Source of the DNA: Tanytarsus gracilentus
Lineage: Eukaryota; Arthropoda; Insecta; Diptera; Chironomidae
Direction of reading: 5' to 3'
NCBI GenBank assembly: GCA_038502055.1
Contig: JAXRKN010000018.1
Span: 496,001 to 560,000 of the forward strand
DNA length: 64,000 nucleotides
Below the pieces are notes generated by a model, which did not search any database, was not told the origin of the DNA, and saw only the letters and a program-made list of their open reading frames with translations. This document shows positions 1-9,800 of the stretch, in pieces. The translations under genes were made by a program, and so were the position numbers. Numbering within the stretch: position 1 is the stretch's first letter; every line of letters starts with the position of its first letter.

Positions 1-1457
1 TATGATGAACTTTTTGGAGAAGAGGTAAGTGGAAAATAAATAATTAGCGGAGCTATAAAAATTTAAAATCAGGGATTGAAACTCGTGATGTCAAAATTGA
101 ATGAAAATTTTAATTAAATGAAAAATATTTTGAAATTTTTAATGAAATATTGCGAGTTTACCATCCCTTGATTTTTTAGCTCCGTTATAAAATATTTTTA
201 TAATTTTTGAAACTTAATTTTTAGAGTCAAGAATGCACTAGAATCCTCACGGTTTTCACCTTTTATAACCGTTTTCACCGGAATTTTTAATAACCTTTCA
301 CCTTTTTCTTCTTACGTTTTTTTTTATAAATTTTTTTTTATTAAATTATTTTTTATAAATATTTATTTTTTACTTTTTATTTTTTTTATAACTATCTTAA
401 TCTAATTTGTGAAAGTATATCACTTCTTCTCTTATCATTTAAGATATCAAAATTTTTTTTATTCAATACTTTTACCTTTATCACAATTCGTTTAAAGTTT
501 TTTTTATTAAAAAAGTGAATGAATTTTCTTTTTGACAACGCGAGACAAAAAGTGTTATATTATTGGAAAATATAGTTTTTTTAATTTTTTTTCTTTTTCG
601 GAATAAATCATCTAGTCAATTTTAATAGACTTGGAGATGAGAACATCAATCAATTCTTTTCTGTTTTTTTAATTATTTTTTTTTTTTTTATTTTTTTTTT
701 TTAAAATTTTTTTTTTCGAATTTAGATAAAAACTCATAACCTTACCGGTGAAACCGTTATGATTTTTCCGTTACCGATCGTTAAACCGGTTTTTAGGATC
801 TCTAAATGCGACTTCAATTTTCACATCGACGAGAATGATCAAAGAGAAGAAATCGATGGTTCAGTTCTGGAGCTTCGGAGTATTCTAGCATCACAAAATT
901 TCGATATGCATGAAAATTTGCATTTTATTGGAGAAGATTTGAGTATTGAAAATTTTTTGAGAAATTTAGAATTGGCTGAAAATCAAATTGCGAGTTATTG
1001 TGAAAAACTTAAAGAAATTAGTGAATATTTTGTTGAAAATTTTGATAATGGAATTGAGAAGGATGAACTGATAAGGGAAATGCTGTTAAAGTCATCAAAC
1101 TATTTTGAAAATATTTTCTCTAAGAAAATTAACACAACTCCTAAAATGGAGAGAAATTATAAATTATTCAAGGCCAAAATAATTAAAATGTTAGATGTGG
1201 TTTTGAACAAAACAGAAAAATTTGTTGAAAATTCATTAAATTTGAACACTGACAATTTTCAATCTAAATCAGACATTCTTAATTTTTCACTCCCGATCGA
1301 TATCAACATAAGAACAGGAACAAAGAGAAATTTCATTAAAACTTTGCAAGAAATTTTTGAAATTGCAAATTCTGAAATTTTTAAAAGTAAAACTTTCGTC
1401 AAACTTTTAAGCCATCAAAAAATTTCAATTCCACTCGCGTGCGACGTAAAATGTTAA
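1..1457 (+). CDS. 3' end of an unrecognised gene (partial at left edge)
   Basis: The first 24 bases are open and run into a GTAAGT donor. A T-rich acceptor (TTTAG) ends at 725, and the reading frame is open from 726 to the stop at 1455-1457. Reading bases 1-24 as YDELFGEE gives a phase-0 junction that continues in frame into the 726 exon, so both are probably exons of one gene whose start lies off the left edge, with a ~700 bp intron between. If the protein instead begins at the ATG at 759 it is 232 aa. It is rich in Asn, Lys, Glu and Phe and looks helical; no signal peptide, membrane segment or known motif is visible. The function is not recognised. Confidence 0.45.
47..190. mobile_element. 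MITE-like inverted-repeat element
   Basis: An imperfect terminal inverted repeat of about 40 bp (core CGGAGCT, then an A-rich run, then GGGAT and AAACTCG) begins near 47 and is mirrored near 146-188. The roughly 145 bp between has no coding potential. It lies in the intron of the left-edge gene. No clear target-site duplication was found, so the transposon class is unassigned. Confidence 0.4.
191..725. other. Gene-free intronic stretch
   Basis: AT-rich, T-run-rich DNA between the element at 47-190 and the acceptor at 725. A short GTTTTCACC direct repeat occurs near 250-275. Nothing coding was seen. Confidence 0.5.
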
Positions 1458-1832
1458 AATTTAAAAAAAAATAAAAATTGAATTTATAATTCATAAAAGT
1501 TAAATTGTGAGTTTTTAAGTCGTGAAAAATGGATTAAATCTTGCGTGTTAATTATTAAGCAATAAAAAATACACGAAAATTTTAAAACAATTTTATTTAC
1601 TTCACACTGACTCACGTCATGTCCAAACAACTTTTTCAACAGCTTCTATCTAAAATCTTATCACGGTGTTTCCCCAATTTTGCTTTGTACTACATAAACT
1701 TCCTCAAAATCAGGTCACAACAACAGCCGTCAAAATACAGTTTGCGCACTTAAAAAACATCTTCCGATAAACTCACTGCAGAATCGAATTTTCTTTATCA
1801 TTCGACATGTTTTTTCGATAATTGCTCTTGGG

Positions 1833-1839
1833 TATAAAA
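1833..1839 (+). promoter_or_regulatory. TATA box of the chitin-binding gene
   Basis: TATAAAA lies about 44 bp upstream of the ATG at 1883, with an initiator-like TCATTAG near 1862. The spacing is consistent with a short 5' leader of a highly expressed secreted protein. Confidence 0.6.
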
Positions 1840-1882
1840 TGAGGAAGATTTTAGACGGTTGTCATTAGTTTATGTTTAAATC

Positions 1883-2497
1883 ATGTGGAAGATACTTGTG
1901 ATAACTTATTTGGCTTGTGCGAGTGCACAAATTCCAACTTTTCCATCGTTTCCAGCTCCAACGACGGCAGCACCGTCGGGAAATCAGAGACCGCCGGCAA
2001 ATATTCCGCTTCCTGATTTAATTTGGCCTCAGCCTCAACCAACAGCCGCTCCTCAACCTCCAGCAATTCCGAACTGGCCTCAACCTACACCAGCTCCACA
2101 GCCAATTTGGCCTCAACCTACTTCAGCTCCTCAACCTCCTGTCTTTCCTAACTGGCCTCAACCTCAACCTACACCAGGACCTCAACCGAATTGGCCTCAA
2201 CCTACACAAGCTCCACAACCAACTCGAGCACCAATTCGACCGCCGATTCAACCTCCTCGACCCGTTCCTCCACCAAGCAATCGACCATCATGGCGACAAG
2301 GCGTTCGTGACAATCGCTGTCCAACTCCCGACGGAGAATTTCCAACTTTCTTTGCCGATCCCTCAAATTGTCGTCAATATTTTATGTGCAGCGGTGGTTT
2401 TGCCTTTCCCATGCCTTGTCCATCATCCGTGACTAATAATGTTGTTTGGAATCAACGAGCAAATGCATGCGAAGAGGTCGAAGATCCAAGATGTTAA
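1883..2497 (+). CDS. Secreted proline-rich chitin-binding protein (peritrophin-A domain)
   Basis: A single-exon 204-aa protein. Residues 1-15 (MWKILVITYLACASA) form a signal peptide. Residues ~20-140 are Pro/Gln/Ala-rich with repeated NWPQPTPAPQ-like blocks, a flexible low-complexity spacer. The last ~62 residues carry six cysteines spaced as in a type-2 chitin-binding (CBM14, peritrophin-A) domain, with the FADPSNCRQYFMC core. By family it should bind chitin in the peritrophic matrix or cuticle. The Pro-rich spacer suggests a structural matrix protein. A poly(A) signal AATAAA follows at ~2514. The start is the first ATG after a TATA box. There is one chitin-binding domain only, so it may anchor rather than cross-link. 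The Pro-rich part could be polymorphic in length. Confidence 0.88.
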   Translation: MWKILVITYLACASAQIPTFPSFPAPTTAAPSGNQRPPANIPLPDLIWPQPQPTAAPQPPAIPNWPQPTPAPQPIWPQPTSAPQPPVFPNWPQPQPTPGPQPNWPQPTQAPQPTRAPIRPPIQPPRPVPPPSNRPSWRQGVRDNRCPTPDGEFPTFFADPSNCRQYFMCSGGFAFPMPCPSSVTNNVVWNQRANACEEVEDPRC

Positions 2498-3076
2498 TAA
2501 TTATTTATTGTTGAATAAAAAATGTTAAAAATGTTTTAAAAAGTGACATCTGTTGGAGAAGAGAAAAATTTAATGGACTTTCATGTTTGTAAGTTGTAAA
2601 TTACCAAAGATAAGATAAAAAAATAACGGAAAAGGGTTTGAAAATTTTTTTGTTGTAAATTTTCATTGAATTTTTTTATCATTTAAATTATGTCAATTTT
2701 TGGATGAAATTTCAGCTCAAATATTAAAAAAAATTGATGTTAAAAGTTTAAAATTATAACAACAAAAATTATTTTAAATCCAAAAGGAAAATTTACTTTA
2801 CTATTGAAAACTTTTCAATTACTAAACTTCAAACTCCATGTCAGTCAATATCAAGATCACAACTTTTTCCTCATTAAGAAGAAAAAAATTAGATCTTTCA
2901 AACTTCGTCGATCTACACACGCTTCATTAAAAGCCATTCATCTGTCAAGTGTTACTACGTCATAAAAGTCTTAATAATTAGGAAGCTACAATAGTAAAGT
3001 ACAATTCAGTCTTCAAAGGTTTTTCTTACAAAAGTGTCGTGTGTGAATTTAAAAACTTTTGAAATTTTTAAATAAA
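2498..3076. other. Intergenic region
   Basis: AT-rich DNA between the chitin-binding gene and the five-exon Cys-rich gene. It presumably holds the latter's promoter, but no clear TATA box or repeat was seen. Confidence 0.4.
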
Positions 3077-5284
3077 ATGAAATTTTTTTTGGTGATTTTT
3101 TGTCTTAGTTTGCTAGCAATTCAAGCTTCGGGTAGTTCCAGTCAGGCTAATTCTTCAAAATGTAAGAAATTTTTTTAAAAATATGAATTTAGAGATTGAT
3201 TATAATTTTTTTAATAAACTGTAAAAAAATTTAAATGATATAAAAATTAACCAAAGGGAAAAGGAGAAAAAAAAATTTCACAACTTTTAAGTTTAAAATA
3301 ACAAAAATATGTTTTTGATTGATTGATTTTTGACTAAGGGGTAGCACGCTAAATTTACCAGAAAAATACACCCGTTAAAATAAACAAAATATATTTTTTA
3401 ATTCAAAATTAAAGCCAATTTTGTGGATGATAAAAGAGTGGTCGAGGTGGTTTTTTTAGGAAATTGCTGCATTCCTTAAAAACTACAACGAATCGATCAA
3501 AAATCTAAAAATTATTTGTTGGCATCACAGCCTAAAATTTTAAATCTTTCCAAACTTTTAAGAAATCTCTTAATTTTTTCTAATCTAAAAATAAATTTTA
3601 CTAATTATTCTTACACAAACTAATTAAGAAAAAATTAAGAAGTACGAACGGAAAATTCTAAAAATATTCCTCCAGTTGTTAATTAAAGAGGAAAAGTTTC
3701 TCTAATTAGCTTTGAACTCGCAACACTTGTGTCTAAAAATAAATAATTTTACTCTTATAGGTTAGGAGTTTGAAAAGCGTCGCAATAAAAATTTATTTCG
3801 TCATCAAACTTTAATGACGTTGTTTTAAAATTCAAAAATAAAAATTCCGTTAAAATTAAATTTTTAAATATTTTTTTATTTTAAATTTAGCATCTTGCGT
3901 GAGAAAGTCTTGCCCCAACGAATATTACTTCTCATGGACTGAATGCGATTGTAAATGGATTTGTTCGGGTTACAGTTGTGGTTCAAGTCTCTATAAAGTC
4001 GCCTATGACCCCAAAGACGACGAATGCGATTGTAAATGCGCAAATGTTTATCAGTGTGGAGCAAATCAAAGGTAAATCAGTAAATTTATTTAATTATTTT
4101 ATTATAAAAAATTTTTTAGATGGAGCAACTCGAGATGTTTGTGTCGTTGTGAAAAAACGTTAACTTGCACATCACCATTGATCTTCTCGAGTGTCACATG
4201 TGGCTGTGAATGTCCTGCAACAACATGTCCCGGCAATCAAGTGACCTTAAAGAGTCAGAACTGCGCTTGCGGATGCTCATCAGTCATTCAATGTCCAGCC
4301 AATCAAATTTTCGATACAACTTCATGTGAATGCAAGTGCGATGTGACTACATGTCCAGCTGGAAAATATTACGATAATTCAACATGCAGTTGCAAGTGCA
4401 ACAATCAACCAACTTGCACTGCAGCTCAATCATTCAATGTCGACTCATGCGCTTGTCAATGCTCAAATGACGGCAGTGCTGCTTGCAATGCCAAACTTCC
4501 TTACTATGGATGGAACTTTGATGCGTGCAGCTGTGACTTCTGTCCAAATAGTGCATCAAGACAATCGACATGCGAGTCACAAGCTGGAAATTATACATTT
4601 GATGCAGTCAATTGCGAATGCAAGTTTTGTTTGAGAGAACCCGAAGCAAGAACTGATTGTGAGAGCAAAGGAAGTCCTTGGGGATGGTCAGGTAGGTTTT
4701 TAAAAAATATTTAAAAATATTTGTAAAAAATAATTTTGTTCCAGCTTCCGATTGTGATTGTAAATTTTGCTTTAATCGCGATGCATTGAAATTTAATTGC
4801 GCTGAAATTTGGAACGATGAAACATGCCGATGCGATCCAACAACAACAACGACAACAACAACAACTCCACCACCTCCAACTGAACCTCCAACTCCAGTGC
4901 CATGCATTGAAAATAACTCAACAACTCCATCGACCAGCTTGAATGATACAACCCCAGGAACTGGTGTCAATAATACAACTCCATCGACCAGCTTGAATGA
5001 CACAACCCCAGGTACTGGTGTCAATAATACAACGCAAGCCCCCGGAGTGAATGACACCACAACACAAGGTTTGTGTTTAACTTTTTTTATTGCTTAATTT
5101 TAATTTTTCTAAATTCAAAGCATCCGCGCCTGTTTCACTGACTGGAGTCGCTGATTTTGGTGCACTTGCAGATGTTTTCCTCAAAGTCTTCGCGGAAATG
5201 TTTGAAGGGTCATTCCCCGGCATGAGTTGGTATGAAATTTTCACGAGTTTTGTCGCTCCACCTCCCAATTCAACAACGGCATAA
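3077..5284 (+). CDS. Secreted C-X-C-X-C repeat protein with Thr-rich tail (BR3-like)
   Basis: Five exons join in phase: 3077-3161, 3891-4071, 4120-4691, 4745-5068 and 5121-5284, giving 441 aa. Exon 1 encodes a signal peptide (MKFFLVIFCLSLLAIQASG). Residues ~30-290 hold about eleven cysteine modules ending in CxCxC or CDC (e.g. CECKCDVTTC, CSCKCNNQPTC), the arrangement found in Balbiani ring 3 silk protein and the VEGF-C tail. A Thr/Pro-rich stretch follows with two copies of TPSTSLNDTTPGTGVNNT, likely O- and N-glycosylated. The C-terminal ~50 residues are cysteine-free and hydrophobic. It lies 16 kb from the main cluster of related genes and is more diverged. A salivary silk or adhesive component is plausible; this is inference from composition and cysteine spacing. 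Confidence 0.8.
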
Positions 5285-5570
5285 ATTGAATTGTGTTATT
5301 GAGATTTTGTTAAATACTCAATAAATGAAAAGCTTTCGAAAAGAGCTGAAATAAATGAAAAAAATTAAAAATGTTTTTATTTTTAGCTTTCAATTGTTAG
5401 AAAATCATTAAGAAAATTTTCTACAATTTTTCAATTTTTATTTCAAAAAGTTTTTGCAATACAATTTTTATTATCAGGTAAATTTTAAGCAGGGGTGGGA
5501 CACAAAAATTAAAATTTTCTTTTGAATATTTAAAATTTTTTAAAAATTTTATATTCAAGTATTTTACTTT

Positions 5571-5724
5571 TTTATTTCCCAGGGATGAGAACTCCGATTT
5601 TTTTTGGCCGCAAATGTCCGTAAGTGTCCGTAAGTGTCCGTAAGTGTCCGTAAGTGTCCGTAAGTGTCCGTATGTGGCCGTAAGTGGCCGCAAAATTTTG
5701 GAGTTCTCATCCCTGGTTTATTTC
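5571..5724. mobile_element. hAT-like MITE carrying a 10-bp tandem array
   Basis: A perfect 17-bp terminal inverted repeat (CCAGGGATGAGAACTCC) spans 5579-5595 and, inverted, 5700-5716. It is flanked by the 8-bp target duplication TTTATTTC at 5571-5578 and 5717-5724. Inside lies an array of the decamer GTCCGTAAGT, about seven copies, with GTGGCC variants towards the right end. The 8-bp duplication and C-A-rich terminus are typical of non-autonomous hAT elements. Confidence 0.75.
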
Positions 5725-6191
5725 TGAATAAAAATTTAATTGATTTATTCAGAGATGAGTAATTACAAAAATTAAATTTAATGAAATTTATTTTAAAAAA
5801 TTTATAAAAATTTTGGGGTTAGGACATTTTGCCCCTGTGACATTTTGCCCTCACCCAAAATCCGTGGGCAAGGGCAAAAAAAATATAGGGTCAAAAAGTA
5901 AATGTAATCAAAAACATAAAAATTTTTGTTGTGTAATTTTTCCTCGATTACAATGTAATTTCCCATCTTTGAATTCATTTTTTTTATTCAATATCATTAT
6001 GATAAAAACTTCCTTCATCAAATTACAATCAAACAAAGAAAACGCGTCGTTGTTTTTTATCTCATTAAAATTTATATTTACTCAAATGTTTTTAAGACAA
6101 CCAAATATGAACTTTTTTAAAGTTAGTAAAAATTAGTCGCATTTCAAAAAGGTTCCGATAAAGAAGTGAAATAAAAAATTAAACTAAAAAT
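5725..6191. repeat. Intergenic region with a GACATTTTGCCC repeat pair
   Basis: 5819-5860 holds two copies of GACATTTTGCCC; read on the other strand they resemble the GGACAAAATGTC repeats in introns at 47,880 and 61,960. The rest is AT-rich with no convincing gene. Confidence 0.4.
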
Positions 6192-6400
6192 ATGAAAATT
6201 TTATTCTTCATTGGATTGCTTTTAAGCGTTTTGGGTAAAATTTCTATCATCATTGATGCATCAAGATTTTAATTTTAATGTTTTAATATATTTTTAAAGC
6301 GTTTGCCTTCAGTCAAGATGCAAGTTGTGCTGCTGTGACTTGCCTCACTGGAACTACTTGCGTTAAAGGAAAATGCATTCCAAAAAAACCTAAAAAATAA
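6192..6400 (+). CDS. Small secreted four-cysteine peptide
   Basis: Two exons, 6192-6234 and 6300-6400, join in phase 1 to give 47 aa. Residues 1-19 (MKILFFIGLLLSVLAFAFS) are a signal peptide. The mature part has four cysteines (SCAAVTCLTGTTCVKGKCIP) and a Lys-rich end (KKPKK). It resembles one repeat of short insect Cys-motif peptides, but the family is not recognised with certainty. Immediately downstream (6405-6467), in another frame, a second Cys module (CALVKCAAGY, then GGNCVPV) is readable but broken by TAA. The ancestral protein may therefore have had two modules. The basic tail hints at a peptide binding acidic partners; no function is assigned. Confidence 0.6.
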
Positions 6401-6404
6401 TCAA

Positions 6405-6467
6405 TGTGCATTGGTCAAATGTGCCGCTGGTTACCAATAAAGAGGAGGAAATTGTGTTCCAGTTTAA
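6405..6467 (+). pseudogene. Degenerate second Cys module in the 3' region
   Basis: Read one base out of frame with the gene above, this stretch gives CALVKCAAGYQ, a TAA, then RGGNCVPV and a stop. Its cysteine spacing mirrors the intact module. It looks like a former repeat unit lost by frameshift and a stop. Confidence 0.45.
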
Positions 6468-6476
6468 AAAAACTAA

Positions 6477-6635
6477 ATAAAAAAATTATTTTCAAAGCAA
6501 AACTTTTTTTCTTCACAAAAATTCGAATCTCGCTCAACCAGATTTCATCAATTTGTTATTAGCTTACATCCTAATTAGTAAACGAGTTGTTATCAGTTTC
6601 AATCAATTTTTATTTTTTCTAATATATTTAAAGAT
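6477..6635. repeat. Duplicated ~155-bp segment, copy 1
   Basis: This segment closely matches 15,046-15,200 in the same orientation; both contain ATTCGAA(T/C)CTCGCTCAACC and AGTTTCAATCAATTTTTATT. It starts just after the small Cys peptide gene, so the second copy marks a duplicated 3' flank. Confidence 0.75.
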
Positions 6636-6833
6636 ATTTCCAAAAAATCTTCTCCATAATTAACTTTTCCAATACTGCTACAAGTGGGTTTGGAACATTT
6701 TTTAAATTTAATTAATTCTTAATAATTCAATTCTTTTTTTAAATTAGATTAATTTTTTCAAAATTTAATTAATTTTTTCAAAATTTAATTAATTTTTTTA
6801 AAATTATATTTAATTAACGTATTTAAAAAATGA

Positions 6834-9800
6834 CTAATCAATTTTTTCATCATCAAATTTACTTTTTTCAGGTTTTATAAAAAGATTTTTGAAATTTTCT
6901 TCATCTCCAGTAAAAGTTTCATTGGCAAATGCAACAAAATATTTTTTGCACTCTTCAAATTGACTTCGTTCATCATAAAATGTGAAAATTGTTTCGTTAT
7001 AAATATTTCGATGTGATAAAACCTTTTTTAAGTCACTCTCAAATCCGTGAAAAACTTTCCTTAAAAACTCGACAACTTGCTTGCAAACAACTGGAAATTT
7101 ATGGAAAATATTCTTCACAAAAAAAAGTTCGTCGGTTTGAAATTTTAGTAAAATTTCACGCAAAGTTTGTTATGAAAATTTTTCTTCATAAATTTTTTGA
7201 TAGAACGAAAATATTTCAGAGTCTAAATCATTTTCGGCTGATCTTTGGAGGATTGTAAGTAAATAATTGTCTTCCATTCTAAGAAGCTCCAACAGCTGAT
7301 CAGTCGTTAAATATTTACCCGCAAAATTTATCAATTTTTTGTTGCATTTTAAACTTTTAGACTTTGAAAATTCCATCAAAAAAGTTGTCTTTAAAATTCC
7401 TGTAATTTTAAACCATTCATAAATGTCACTGGATGTAAAGTTTTGTTCATCAATGAAGTCGATGAGCGTCACAACGTCATTATCGTTCGATGAGCCAACA
7501 AGATGCAAAATCGTGTTATTTGTGTTGCGATCAATTCCCAAAAGTAAATTTTTTAATTCACTTTTGCTAAAATTTCTCCTCTCAATTTCTTTCACAATTC
7601 CATATAATTCTCCAGAATTCGCAATTTCGATGCCTAAAATTGGAACAAATTTCTTAAATTCAACTCTATCCCTCTTAAAAAGCATTTTAAATTCTTCCTT
7701 TTCTTGCTCATTTCGGAATGTTTTATTGCCGAGTTCGATGAAGCCTTTGAGACATTCTTCATATACAATTGGAAAAGTTGGGTCCTGTGGCGGTGAAAAG
7801 ATAGATTGTCCATGGTAATCGCGTTGCGATAAGAATTTCTTCAATGCTCGCTCATCGTTTTCGAAAATTTCCGTTATAAATTTTAAATTTTCGTGACAAG
7901 TTTCGTTAAGATTAGACTCAAGCAAAATTCTTTTAAAAAATGATCCAAAACTGTTGACTTTTATCATTATTTCCCGCAATTCCGAGCATGAGAAATATGT
8001 TTTGTACATACTTTGAAGGTAGACGAAAACTTTTGGATCTGAATTATGAAGAGAAAATTGTAAAACCTTAGAATAACCTTTGTCTTGAGTTGCGAGGAGT
8101 TTTTTTACATCTGAATGAAGTAAACTTTTAGTTAAAAATTGCCAAAGAGATTTATTTAGCTCAAAACTGTTGGTGGATGCTACGTAGGGGAATCCTGGTG
8201 TTTTCATACTTTCGAAAATCTTTTCGCCAGAACAATTTTTCTGTCGATAAATTTCAAGCAATTCTAAAGCTAAATTTTCGCTGTTTCGAATAAAATTATC
8301 AAGAATTGTGGAATTATTTAAATCCACTTTAAAAAGCACATCACAATCTTCTTTTTGTGTTAATTTGCTTTCAATTTTCATCCAAATTAAATTAAAGTCA
8401 TTAATTGTTTGACACGATTCAAAAATTCCGGGAGAAAAGGACAAAAAAAGTTCTCGGATTTCATCAAAATTTAAATTGCTCTCGAAACGATCTAAAACTT
8501 CTTGAAAATCTTCAGTATTCCTCAAAAACTCAATTTCATCACTTTCTAATGGCATTCTAGTGATTTCAAGGATTTTATGAAAAATTTCGTCATTTCTATG
8601 CGTGTGAAGTTGAAAAATTTTTTTCGCCTTTTGATTAACTTCTTTGATGGATATATCGCAAAACTTTATAAGCCAATCACTCTTCGATCCAATCGAGCTG
8701 ACAATATCAGTGTCATGCTCAAAAAGTGTCAAAAAATCATAAATCCTTAATAGCATTTCCGGAACGTTCAAGTCGTCAAATTCGGCGAAAAAATTCTTAT
8801 ATTTACTTCTCATCACATTCCTCACGACATCGCTGAATTTACTCAACTCTTGGTTATTTTTCGATTTAATAAAGTCAAAAATAAAATTTCGAATTTCTTT
8901 TCTCGAAGCAATGATGACATCTCGAAGTAATCTGATTCTTAATTCAACTTCATGCTCACTCGCGTCAATTGGTTCAAAAATATTTTTCACTAAATATTGT
9001 GCGACGAAGAATTCCGCAAAACTTCGATGGATAAAATCAAAACTTTCATCGACGTTGACTGTCACAATTCCGATTTTCGTGATATTTTCTTTGGTAATTA
9101 TTTCTGTCTCTTGGTTGAATATGAAAAGTTCATGAACGTCAACGATTTTTCCCCAAAAAAATTCATGCGTATCACCGTAAATCCATCCATAAACTGTAAT
9201 ATCGCCGCTCCAACTGTAAATTTTTGGAAATAAATAATCGAGAGCATATTTTTGGTGAATTTGCTGAATTGATTGCTGCCTTAAATTTAGATGTAAATAA
9301 TTTTCATGCCCGATATCGCCTTTCGTCACAAGATTTTCAAATCTCAAACGTACAAAATTTTCGTAGAGTGAGAATTTATTTGAAAATATTTCGCTTGAAT
9401 TACTCAACGCTATTTCAGTGACAAGCTCTAACATGATTGGACTGTTGATGCTGACGTCATCGCGAAAATTTTTCTCAATAAAATTCTCAACTATTTTGGT
9501 GACTTCAAATTTTCTTTCTTCAGTTAAATTATTATTTTCGGTTAAATTTTTATTTTTGAGCAAATAGAGAATAAAATTTTTACGATCGTCTTCCGTGAGA
9601 TCAACTAAAGTGTTTGCTTTAACTCCTAATTCTCTCTCGATTTGCTTCGCGTGTTCGGGTCGTGTGCCGATCCATTGTTGACTTTTAGTCAATTTCTTTA
9701 TGCTCGCCATTAACTCAATTGAGGTGTTTGTGAAAGTTGGCGAAACTTCGTCGACGCCGTCCCAGATTAAAATTGATTTTCCATTTTCGAAGAGATTTTT

